64,000 bases of DNA from an uncultured Ruminococcus sp. (GTDB lineage Bacteria > Bacillota > Clostridia > Lachnospirales > Lachnospiraceae): contig CAMMBV010000005.1 of the NCBI GenBank assembly GCA_946494335.1, positions 32,695-96,694 of the forward strand, written 5' to 3'. The position numbers and the translations under genes were made by a program. The notes beneath the pieces were generated by a model that saw nothing but the letters and a program-made list of their open reading frames with translations, was not told the origin of the DNA and made no database searches. How positions within the stretch are numbered: the stretch's first letter is position 1; the number at the start of each line of letters is the position of its first letter. This document shows, in pieces, positions 34,906 to 43,255 of this stretch.

Positions 34906-35775
34906 ATGAAAGGTATTATTTTGGCAGGCGGTTCCGGAACCAGGCTTTATCCGCTGACGAAGGCGATCTCCAAGCAGATCATGCCGGTATACGATAAACC
35001 CATGATTTATTATCCCCTTTCCACGCTGATGCTGGCCGGTATCCGGGAGATTCTGATTATCTCCACACCCAGAGACCTGCCGGTGTTTGAGGAATTGTTC
35101 GGGACAGGAGAGCAGCTGGGACTTTCCATGAGCTATGCGGTGCAGGAACAGCCCAATGGTCTGGCGGAAGCGTTTATCATCGGTGAGAAATTTATCGGAG
35201 ACGACAATGTGGCCCTGGTGCTGGGCGATAATATTTTCTATGGTCAGAGCTTTTCAAAAGTGCTGGAAAGAGCAGCGGCCCGGGAAGTGGGAGCCACGAT
35301 TTTCGGCTATTATGTGAGAGACCCCAGAGAGTATGGTGTGGTGGAATTTGATGAAAACGGCAAAGCTCTTTCCATCGAAGAAAAACCCCGGGAACCAAAA
35401 TCCAATTATGCAGTGCCGGGCCTGTATTTTTATGACAACGATGTGGTGGATATCGCCAAAAATGTGAAACCCTCCGCCAGGGGAGAGCTGGAGATCACCA
35501 GTGTAAACAATGAGTATCTGAAGCGGGGAACCCTTCAGGTGGAAACGCTGGGCAGAGGATTCGCCTGGCTGGATACGGGAAGTCACGACATGCTGCTGGA
35601 CGCTGCGGATTTTGTCTCCGCATTTCAGAAACGCCAGGGACTTTATATCTCCTGCATCGAGGAGATTGCTTATAAAAAAGGCTTTATCACAAAGGATCAG
35701 CTGATTGAACTGGCGCAGCCGCTTCTGAAGACGGCCTACGGCAGATATCTTTTGGAAATTGCGGAAGGATTATAG
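34906..35775 (+). CDS. rmlA: Glucose-1-phosphate thymidylyltransferase
   Basis: This 289-residue enzyme makes dTDP-glucose from dTTP and glucose 1-phosphate, the first step to dTDP-rhamnose. It has the signature [11 protein letters not shown] followed by [17 protein letters not shown], and LGDNIFYG. The ATG after GGGAGG gives the standard N-terminus; a longer reading from 34870 would add 12 residues. It sits between rmlB and rmlC. Confidence 0.97.
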   Translation: MKGIILAGGSGTRLYPLTKAISKQIMPVYDKPMIYYPLSTLMLAGIREILIISTPRDLPVFEELFGTGEQLGLSMSYAVQEQPNGLAEAFIIGEKFIGDDNVALVLGDNIFYGQSFSKVLERAAAREVGATIFGYYVRDPREYGVVEFDENGKALSIEEKPREPKSNYAVPGLYFYDNDVVDIAKNVKPSARGELEITSVNNEYLKRGTLQVETLGRGFAWLDTGSHDMLLDAADFVSAFQKRQGLYISCIEEIAYKKGFITKDQLIELAQPLLKTAYGRYLLEIAEGL

Positions 35776-35790
35776 AAAGAGGACAAAACA

Positions 35791-36354
35791 ATGGGAAAAA
35801 TCACGGTAGAAACATGCGGGATTGAAGGATTGAAGGTGATTACTCCGATGGTATTCGGCGACGAGCGCGGATATTTTATGGAGACTTACAATTATAATGA
35901 TTACAAGGCAGCCGGTATAGATATGGAATTTGTGCAGGACAATCAGTCCAGCTCCAAGAAAGGCGTGTTAAGGGGACTTCATTTTCAGATCAATTATCCC
36001 CAGGACAAACTGGTCCGTGTTGTCAGCGGAGAGGTTTTCGACGTGGCGGTGGATCTGCGGCCGGGCTCTGAAACCTATGGGAAATGGTACGGCGTGATTC
36101 TGTCTGCGGAAAATAAGAAACAGTTTTTCATCCCCAAGAATTTTGCTCACGGCTTTGTAGTGCTTTCGGATTCAGCGGAATTTGCCTATAAATGTACGGA
36201 TTTTTATCATCCCAACGACGAGGGCGGCCTTATGTGGAACGATCCCCAAATAGGTATCGACTGGCCCATTCCGGATGGAATGGAGCTGACAATTTCTGAA
36301 AAAGATCAGAAGTGGGGCAGCTTTGAGGAGTACCGAAAAGAGCGTCAGGAGTAG
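35791..36354 (+). CDS. rmlC: dTDP-4-dehydrorhamnose 3,5-epimerase
   Basis: This 187-residue cupin enzyme epimerises dTDP-4-keto-6-deoxyglucose at C3 and C5. It has VFGDERGYFMETY, NQSSSKKGVLRGLHFQ (catalytic His) and the AHGFVVLSD segment. The length is standard. It is the third gene of the rml operon; the fourth, rmlD, is separated from it by an exporter and glycosyltransferase genes. Confidence 0.96.
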   Translation: MGKITVETCGIEGLKVITPMVFGDERGYFMETYNYNDYKAAGIDMEFVQDNQSSSKKGVLRGLHFQINYPQDKLVRVVSGEVFDVAVDLRPGSETYGKWYGVILSAENKKQFFIPKNFAHGFVVLSDSAEFAYKCTDFYHPNDEGGLMWNDPQIGIDWPIPDGMELTISEKDQKWGSFEEYRKERQE

Positions 36355-36357
36355 TAA

Positions 36358-37173
36358 ATGTTGAAAAAAGTATTTTCTCTGCCGGTGGAGTTGTATCAGA
36401 ACAGGCGTCTGATACTCACACTGGCAAAAAATGATTTTAAGACCAAATATGCAGGTTCTTATCTGGGAATCGTCTGGGCTTTTATTCAGCCGATTGTGAC
36501 GGTGCTGGTTTACTGGTTTGTCTTCGGCCTGGCGCTGCGGGCCGGCGGCAACCGGACGGTTCCTTTTATCTTATGGCTGGTGGCAGGCCTGGTTCCCTGG
36601 TTCTTTGTCCAGGATGGCCTGATCAACGGCACAAATTCACTGCTTGAGTATAATTATCTGGTGAAAAAAGTTGTATTTAAGATCAGTATACTGCCGATGG
36701 TAAAAATCATGTCGGCCCTGTTTGTGCATCTTTTTTTCATTCTGGTTGTGTTGATTTTATATGTGTGCCACGGATATTTTCCGGATATCTATGCGCTGCA
36801 GCTTCTCTATTACAGCTTTTGTATGTTTGTGCTGATACTGGGAATCTCCTATCTGACCAGTGCGGTGGTAGTTTTCTTTCGGGATCTGTCCCAGATTATC
36901 AATATCGCGCTGCAGGTTGGAGTCTGGATGACGCCCATCATGTGGAGCTTCCAGGATCTGGGACTGGATTCCGGAGGAACCATCGCCAGAATTTTAAAAC
37001 TGAATCCCATCTATTATATTGTAAACGGCTACCGGGATTCTCTGATTGACAAGGTCTGTTTCTGGGAGCACGGCGCATTGACGCTTTATTTCTGGATTTT
37101 TACAATTGTGGTTTTCTTTCTGGGAGCACGGTTGTTCAAAAAACTGAAGGTCCATTTTGCAGACGTATTATAA
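36358..37173 (+). CDS. Polysaccharide ABC transporter permease (Wzm-like)
   Basis: This 271-residue membrane subunit has six helices. It starts with an amphipathic KNDFKTKYAGSYLGIVWAFIQPIV segment typical of O-antigen and rhamnan exporters, and has LNPIYYIVNGYRDSL near the end. It works with the ATPase encoded 15 bases downstream. It is clearly different from the TagG-like permease at 18834, so two polymer exporters are encoded in this window. Its place inside the rml genes suggests a rhamnose-containing cargo. Confidence 0.92.
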   Translation: MLKKVFSLPVELYQNRRLILTLAKNDFKTKYAGSYLGIVWAFIQPIVTVLVYWFVFGLALRAGGNRTVPFILWLVAGLVPWFFVQDGLINGTNSLLEYNYLVKKVVFKISILPMVKIMSALFVHLFFILVVLILYVCHGYFPDIYALQLLYYSFCMFVLILGISYLTSAVVVFFRDLSQIINIALQVGVWMTPIMWSFQDLGLDSGGTIARILKLNPIYYIVNGYRDSLIDKVCFWEHGALTLYFWIFTIVVFFLGARLFKKLKVHFADVL

Positions 37174-37188
37174 GGATGGAGAGGACAG

Positions 37189-38463
37189 ATGAAGGATATC
37201 GCTATCCGTGTGGATAACTTAAGCAAAATATACAAATTATACCATAAGCCCACCGACCGGCTGAAGGAAACGCTGGGAATGAAAGTACCGGTGAGAGAGC
37301 ATTACGCCCTTAACAACGTCAGCTTTGACGTGTATAAAGGGGAGACGGTGGGGATTATCGGGACCAACGGGTCCGGGAAATCCACCATATTGAAAATTAT
37401 TACCGGAGTTTTAAATCCATCCGGCGGAGATGTGACAGTAAACGGCAGGATTTCCGCTCTGCTGGAGCTGGGCGCCGGATTTAACATGGAGTATTCCGGC
37501 CTGGAAAATGTCTACTTAAACGGCACCATGATCGGTTTTTCGCGGGAAGAAATAGATGCCCGCCTGGATGCTATTTTAAGCTTTGCTGATATCGGCGACT
37601 TCATTTATCAGCCGGTAAAAACCTATTCCAGCGGTATGTTCGTACGGCTGGCTTTTGCTGTAGCCATTAATATTGAGCCGGAAATTCTGATCGTGGATGA
37701 AGCGCTGTCCGTAGGAGATGTGTTTTTCCAGGCGAAATGTTACCGGAAATTCGAGGATTTTAAAAAGATGGGAAAGACCATCCTCTTTGTCAGTCATGAT
37801 CTGGGCAGCATCAGTAAATACTGCGACCGGGTTGTGCTGCTGAATCAGGGCGTCAAGATGGATGAGGGCGCCCCCAAAGCCATGGTAGATCTTTATAAAC
37901 GGCTGCTGGTTCATCAGGAAGAAGAAGCCAGGGAGGCTGCCGAAGAAAAAGAAGAAAAGGCGGAAGAACCCGTTTTACAGGTGCAGGGCGGATGCTGGAA
38001 GGATTCTCTGGTGACCAATCCCGAGGTGCTGGAGTACGGAGAGAAGCAGGCGGAGGTAGTGGATTTTGCCGTGATGGACCAGAGCGGTCGTATTACGAAC
38101 ACGGTGGAAAAAGGAACAAAGTTTACCATTCGGATGAAAGTTGCTTTTCGGGAGAAGGTGGAGGATCCCATCTTTGCCTATACGCTGAAAGACCTGAAGG
38201 GAACGGAGATAACCGGAACCAATACCATGTTTGAGAAGGTAAATGTGGATACGCAGAATCCCGGGGATATCCGGGAGATTACCTTTGTCCAGCAGATGGA
38301 TCTGCAGGGCGGGGAATATCTGATTTCCTTTGGCTGCACTGGTTACCGGGACGGGGAATTTCACGTATACCACAGGCTGTATGACGCCTGCAATATCACG
38401 GTGGTTTCCGTCAAGAATACGGTGGGATATTATGATATGAATTCAAAAGTTACGGTGGAATAG
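37189..38463 (+). CDS. Polysaccharide ABC transporter ATPase with C-terminal glycan-binding domain (Wzt-like)
   Basis: This 424-residue ATPase has Walker A GTNGSGKST at 58-66, signature TYSSGMFVRLAF, Walker B ILIVDEALSVGD and H-loop VSHD. After an Ala/Glu-rich linker (about 243-262) there is a 160-residue beta-sandwich domain. In E. coli O9a and related systems such a Wzt domain recognises the modified non-reducing end of the polymer before export. The next gene encodes a methyltransferase-kinase that could make that end modification. This pairing is the main support for a capped rhamnan. Confidence 0.93.
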   Translation: MKDIAIRVDNLSKIYKLYHKPTDRLKETLGMKVPVREHYALNNVSFDVYKGETVGIIGTNGSGKSTILKIITGVLNPSGGDVTVNGRISALLELGAGFNMEYSGLENVYLNGTMIGFSREEIDARLDAILSFADIGDFIYQPVKTYSSGMFVRLAFAVAINIEPEILIVDEALSVGDVFFQAKCYRKFEDFKKMGKTILFVSHDLGSISKYCDRVVLLNQGVKMDEGAPKAMVDLYKRLLVHQEEEAREAAEEKEEKAEEPVLQVQGGCWKDSLVTNPEVLEYGEKQAEVVDFAVMDQSGRITNTVEKGTKFTIRMKVAFREKVEDPIFAYTLKDLKGTEITGTNTMFEKVNVDTQNPGDIREITFVQQMDLQGGEYLISFGCTGYRDGEFHVYHRLYDACNITVVSVKNTVGYYDMNSKVTVE

Positions 38464-38473
38464 AGGTGGGATT

Positions 38474-40717
38474 ATGCAGGAGATTATTGGAAATATTACG
38501 CTGGACTATACGTATTATTCCGGGGAAGATCTTTACAGCGACGGTGCGGTGGAGGATGAGCTTTTAAAAATTGCCATGGACTGCAAAGAGAATCTCTATA
38601 ACGGGGTGATTGCCAGAGAAAAAAGCTGGCCCATGCTTTATCACTTTTCCCATATCCGGCAGAATATTGTGGAGTGGCTGCCCATATCCAGAACAGATCA
38701 GGTACTGGAAATCGGCTCCGGCTGCGGCGCCGTCACCGGGATTCTTGCGTCCAAGGCAGGGTCTGTCCGGTGTATTGAGTTGTCAAAAAAGAGAAGCTAT
38801 ATCAACGCCTATCGGAACCGGAAACAGGACAATATCCGAATCGATGTGGGAAATTTTCAGGATATTGAGCAGAATATGACGGAAACCTTCGATTACATTA
38901 CGCTGATCGGCGTGTTTGAGTATTCCCAGGGGTATATCGGAGGCCAGGATCCCTATGGGAATATGCTGAAAAAAATTTCCGCCCATTTAAAACCGGGGGG
39001 AAAGATTGTGATCGCCATTGAGAACCGTCTGGGGCTGAAATATTGGGCGGGATGCAGGGAAGATCATGTGGGAGAATGTTTTGAGGGACTGGAAGGGTAT
39101 CACCATACCAGTGGAGTCAGAACCTTTTCCAAAGGAGAGCTGGAAGCGGTGATACGATCCGCCGGAAATTTCCGGACGGAATTTTACTATCCCTATCCGG
39201 ATTACAAATTTCCCATGGCCCTTTATTCCGATGCTTACCTGCCGTCAGCGGGAGAGCTGAATATCAATATGTGTAACTATGACAGGGAACGGCTGCAGGT
39301 GTTTGATGAGACGAAGGTTTTTGACACTCTGCTGGAGAGCGGGCTGTTTCCTCAGTTTTCCAACTCTTTCCTGGCAGTGCTGACACCTCTTTCAGATTCG
39401 GAAAAGAAAAGTGGAGACGAAAAAATTATTTTTACGAAATATTCCAATGAGCGGGCCATACCTCTGGCTATTCGCACGGATATCGTGGAAAAGCCGCAGG
39501 GAGAGCGCTGTGTGAGAAAAGCGGCATGGCGGGAGGAAGGACGAAGCCATATTAAGAATCTGGCCAGATGCGGCGCTTTGCTGACGGAACAGTATGGGGG
39601 AACGGATATTAAAATAAACAAATGCAAAGTCTGTGAGAATGGAGTTGAACTGGAGTATATTAAAGGAAGATCTCTGGAAGAACAGATGGATGATCTTCTG
39701 CGGGAACGAAAATACAGGGAAGCCAGAGAGCTGATGCTGGATTACCTGGATACTGTTAAAGATACAGGCGTTCAGACTGATTTTCATATGACGGAGGAAT
39801 TCTGCCGTGTATTTGGAAGTCCGGCGCTGCCCAGAGGACTGAAGTCTCTGGCCGTAACGGACATTGATATGGTGCTTTCCAATGTGCTGGTCCAGGACGG
39901 CTGGACTTTGATTGATTATGAATGGACCTTTGAGTTTCCCATTCCCATCTCCTTCGTACTCTTTCGTATCATCCATTACTATGAGGCAAGCAGCGGACTG
40001 CGAAGCTGTGTGAAGGACTGGAATCTTTACGAAGAAGCGGGGATTTCCAAAGAAGAGGCGGATATCTATCTTGAGATGGAACGCCATTTTCAGGAGTACA
40101 TTCAGGGAAGCCATGTGCCCATGCGGGAAATGTATGAGGATATCTCACCGGGCGTGCTGAATGTATACCGGATGGCACAGGAAGAACACAAAAGGAAGGA
40201 TGCCTTGCGGCTGCAGGTGTTTTACGCTTCGGAGGGAGAATTTGAGGAGGAGAAGTCTTCTTATTATCCCATGCCGGAGGGCAGAATCAGTCTGAGCATT
40301 TCCATACCGGAACAGATTGGAAAGGTGCGTCTTGATCCCTGTTCTTATGCAGGCGTGCTGACCATAAATCGCCTTGCCTTTGCCGGAGACAGTGAGGAAA
40401 AGGTGGATTTTGTCACCAACGGTTTCGTCATGGATGAAAAAAGGATTGTGTTTGACACCATGGATCCCCAGATTCTGATTCTGGATATTCCGGAAGGGGC
40501 CCATGTGCTGGAGGTGGATTTTGCGATGGATACGGCTTCCAGGGAAATCGGAACCTTCTTAAAGGAACTGGAACAGCTGCCAAGGCGGCAGGAAGAGGAG
40601 CTGGCCCGTTTGAGAGCGCAGCTGGAGCAAAAAGACCGGCTGATTCATGAGATGGAGAATACGAAAGCCTGGAAAGCATATCAGAAACTTAAAAAAATGA
40701 CCGGAAAGGGCAGATAA
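38474..40717 (+). CDS. Methyltransferase-kinase fusion, WbdD-like chain terminator candidate
   Basis: This 747-residue protein starts with a class I SAM methyltransferase (residues about 40-260, with VLEIGSGCGAV at 77-87). Residues about 320-530 resemble an aminoglycoside-phosphotransferase/Ser-Thr-kinase fold, with a catalytic-loop-like D-x-D-x4-N at 463-470 and IDYEW at 480-484. Residues about 575-690 are beta-rich, and 690-735 are a coiled coil ending with an AWKAYQKLKKM motif. WbdD of E. coli O9a has the same order (methyltransferase, kinase, coiled coil), caps the chain and sets its length. It follows the Wzt-like ATPase by 10 bases and precedes the polymer-building GT2 genes. The kinase loop lacks the usual His (TDID in place of HxD), so activity needs proof. 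Confidence 0.78.
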   Translation: MQEIIGNITLDYTYYSGEDLYSDGAVEDELLKIAMDCKENLYNGVIAREKSWPMLYHFSHIRQNIVEWLPISRTDQVLEIGSGCGAVTGILASKAGSVRCIELSKKRSYINAYRNRKQDNIRIDVGNFQDIEQNMTETFDYITLIGVFEYSQGYIGGQDPYGNMLKKISAHLKPGGKIVIAIENRLGLKYWAGCREDHVGECFEGLEGYHHTSGVRTFSKGELEAVIRSAGNFRTEFYYPYPDYKFPMALYSDAYLPSAGELNINMCNYDRERLQVFDETKVFDTLLESGLFPQFSNSFLAVLTPLSDSEKKSGDEKIIFTKYSNERAIPLAIRTDIVEKPQGERCVRKAAWREEGRSHIKNLARCGALLTEQYGGTDIKINKCKVCENGVELEYIKGRSLEEQMDDLLRERKYREARELMLDYLDTVKDTGVQTDFHMTEEFCRVFGSPALPRGLKSLAVTDIDMVLSNVLVQDGWTLIDYEWTFEFPIPISFVLFRIIHYYEASSGLRSCVKDWNLYEEAGISKEEADIYLEMERHFQEYIQGSHVPMREMYEDISPGVLNVYRMAQEEHKRKDALRLQVFYASEGEFEEEKSSYYPMPEGRISLSISIPEQIGKVRLDPCSYAGVLTINRLAFAGDSEEKVDFVTNGFVMDEKRIVFDTMDPQILILDIPEGAHVLEVDFAMDTASREIGTFLKELEQLPRRQEEELARLRAQLEQKDRLIHEMENTKAWKAYQKLKKMTGKGR

Positions 40718-40720
40718 CCG

Positions 40721-43255
40721 ATGGGTAAATTACTCTGGAGCGTGGATTTTGAAGAAATTCACTGCGATAATGGAATTCAATACGAGGCAGGCGGCTGGGC
40801 AGTTGGAGAAAAGGGCGAACCGGTCACATTGAAACTGCTGGCGGACCAAAAAGAGGAGATTCCCTTTCTTTTGAAAACGGAAGAGAGACCGGATGTGCAG
40901 AAAGCCATATCGGACGTGACAAAGAGGACGGATATCGGCTACCGCGTCTGTGTAAAGGACGCTGCAGCTTTGTGGGAAAAGTATCAAAGCATTGCTCTGT
41001 GGGCATCGGACGGCCAGACACAGGTAAAGGTACTGGACCGCCGCACGGAAGAGATCCGGGAACTTTACCATGATCAGACCATTACCTGGAAGATCGACGT
41101 GGTGGAACAGGTGGAAGGACTGATGACCATACAGGGCTGGGTTATCGGAATGTTTCACGATGAAACCATATCCCTGGAAGATGAAAAGGGGGAAAAGGTT
41201 CCCCATGAGATGATGAGGATCATCCGCACCGATGTAAACAAAGCGTACGCGGTGGGAAAGGAAGCGGAGAATGATCCCTGTGGTTTTCAGATCCGTATCC
41301 GCCGCAAAAACTTAAGCTGCCGTCAGCTTCATCTGAGATTTGCCAATCACCTCACCGTAAAAGAATTTGTGCTGGATCTGAAAAAATTTGATTATGAGCA
41401 TTCCAGACGCGGTATGCTCAAAAAGATTCTGGCCTGGAAAAACCGGAAGAAAAACATGGCTTATATAAAAGAGCACGGCGTGGGAGACTTTATAAACCAT
41501 GTCAGGCGGGAACTGGAGCCTGTGTACGGAGATTACAATATCTGGCAGAAGGAACACAGGACGCCGCCCAGGGAACTGAAAAAGCAAAGAAACCATTCAT
41601 TTTCTTACCGCCCCCTGATCAGTATCGTGATACCCCTTTACAATACGCCGCCGGAATATCTGAAGGTGATGATGGATTCCCTGCTGGGTCAGACTTATGA
41701 CAAGTTTGAAATCTGTCTGGCGGACGGCAGCAGTGACCTTAATGTAAAAGCTTTTCTGGAAAAGCAGTACAAAGGAGAAAAGAGGATTCATTACCGGAAG
41801 CTTTTGAAAAACACGGGTATCTCCGGGAATACCAATGAAGCTCTCGCCATGGCTTTGGGCGACTATATCATGCTGGCGGATCATGACGATATGGTGGCGC
41901 CGGACGCCCTTTATGAGATGGTAAAGCTTTTGAATGAGGAGCCGGATCTGGATATTATCTATACGGATGAAGATAAGGTCAGCATGGATGGAAAGAAGTA
42001 TTACGGTCCCAACTTCAAATCAGACTTTAATATCGACCTTCTGCGCAGTGTCAATTACATCTGCCATATCTTTCTGGTGAGAACGGAAATTGCCAGGAAA
42101 ATCGGAGGATTCCAAAGTGAATACGACGGGGCGCAGGATTATGATTTTATTCTTCGCTGTGTGGAGCAGACAAATCGAATCGGTCATATACCGAAAGCAC
42201 TGTACCACTGGAGAGCCCATCCGGATTCTACTGCTGGGAATCCCCAGAGCAAGCAGTATGCAGTAGACGCCGGAAGAAAAGCGCTGACAGAGCACTACAA
42301 AAGACTTGGTATCCGGGCACAGGTGGAGAATACAGAGATTTTCGGCGTATACCGGACGGTATATGAGGTGGAGGGAAAGCCGAAGGTTTCTGTGATTATT
42401 CTCAATAAAGATCACAGAGATGATCTGGAAAAATGTGTGGTCTCCATTATTGAGAAAACTACGTATGATAATTACGAGATTCTGATTATAGAAAATAACA
42501 GTGAAGAGGAAGAGACCTTTCGGTATTATGAAGAGCTTGAGGGCAGATACCCCGAAACGGTGCGTGTGATCACCTGGGAGGGAAGCTTTAACTATGCCAG
42601 CATCAATAATTTCGGTGCAGATCATGCGAAAGGTGAGTATCTGATCCTGCTGAACAATGATATCGAAGTTATCGCTCCGGGCTGGATGGAGGAGATGCTG
42701 GGATGCTGCCAGCGCAGTGACGTGGGTATCGTGGGAGCAAAGCTTTTTTATCCCGACGATACCATACAGCATGCCGGCGTGGTGATCGGCATGGGAGGCA
42801 TCGCCGGTCACATTCTGTGCAGGGCGGACGGAAAAGAGTATGGATACAATGCCCGCCTGGTGACCATGCAGGATATCAGTGCGGTGACCGCCGCCTGCCT
42901 GATGATTTCCAGAGAGGATTTTGCAAAGGTGGAAGGCTTTGACGAGCGGTATACGGTGGCGTTTAACGATATTGACCTCTGCCTGAAAGTAAGGGAACTG
43001 GGACGGCTGGTGGTTTTTAATCCCTATGTGACGCTGTACCATTATGAGTCTAAATCCAGAGGGCTGGAAGATACGCCCGAAAAGCTGGAGCGGTTCCGCA
43101 AAGAGGTGGAATATTTTCAGCAGAAATGGAAAGGACTGCTGGAAAAAGGGGATCCTTATTACAATGTGAATCTTACTTTGACAGAAGGTGACTGCAGCCT
43201 TAGAAAGGCTACAGAGAAATTTGGAGGAGAGACGGGTGCAAAGAGAGTTATTTGA
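40721..43255 (+). CDS. Tandem GT2 glycosyltransferase, probable rhamnan synthase
   Basis: This 844-residue protein holds an N-terminal beta-rich region (1 to about 230), then two GT-A domains. The first, about 300-530, has ISIVIPLYNTPPEYLKVMMDSL and ADHDDMVAPDAL. The second, about 555-800, has VSVIILNKDHRDDLEKCVVS and LLNNDIEV. The C-terminus is YHYESKSRGLEDTPEK, repeated in two sister proteins (43236 and 53196). Such double enzymes build rhamnose main chains with alternating linkages. It overlaps the next gene by 20 bases. dTDP-rhamnose as donor is inferred from the surrounding rml genes. Confidence 0.88.
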   Translation: MGKLLWSVDFEEIHCDNGIQYEAGGWAVGEKGEPVTLKLLADQKEEIPFLLKTEERPDVQKAISDVTKRTDIGYRVCVKDAAALWEKYQSIALWASDGQTQVKVLDRRTEEIRELYHDQTITWKIDVVEQVEGLMTIQGWVIGMFHDETISLEDEKGEKVPHEMMRIIRTDVNKAYAVGKEAENDPCGFQIRIRRKNLSCRQLHLRFANHLTVKEFVLDLKKFDYEHSRRGMLKKILAWKNRKKNMAYIKEHGVGDFINHVRRELEPVYGDYNIWQKEHRTPPRELKKQRNHSFSYRPLISIVIPLYNTPPEYLKVMMDSLLGQTYDKFEICLADGSSDLNVKAFLEKQYKGEKRIHYRKLLKNTGISGNTNEALAMALGDYIMLADHDDMVAPDALYEMVKLLNEEPDLDIIYTDEDKVSMDGKKYYGPNFKSDFNIDLLRSVNYICHIFLVRTEIARKIGGFQSEYDGAQDYDFILRCVEQTNRIGHIPKALYHWRAHPDSTAGNPQSKQYAVDAGRKALTEHYKRLGIRAQVENTEIFGVYRTVYEVEGKPKVSVIILNKDHRDDLEKCVVSIIEKTTYDNYEILIIENNSEEEETFRYYEELEGRYPETVRVITWEGSFNYASINNFGADHAKGEYLILLNNDIEVIAPGWMEEMLGCCQRSDVGIVGAKLFYPDDTIQHAGVVIGMGGIAGHILCRADGKEYGYNARLVTMQDISAVTAACLMISREDFAKVEGFDERYTVAFNDIDLCLKVRELGRLVVFNPYVTLYHYESKSRGLEDTPEKLERFRKEVEYFQQKWKGLLEKGDPYYNVNLTLTEGDCSLRKATEKFGGETGAKRVI
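43223..43230 (+). promoter_or_regulatory. Ribosome binding site that fixes a GTG start
   Basis: GGAGGAGA lies 5 bases upstream of GTG 43236 and inside the end of the previous gene. It decides the start of the second tandem GT2, which could otherwise be read from a GTG at 43188 with no ribosome site. Confidence 0.7.
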
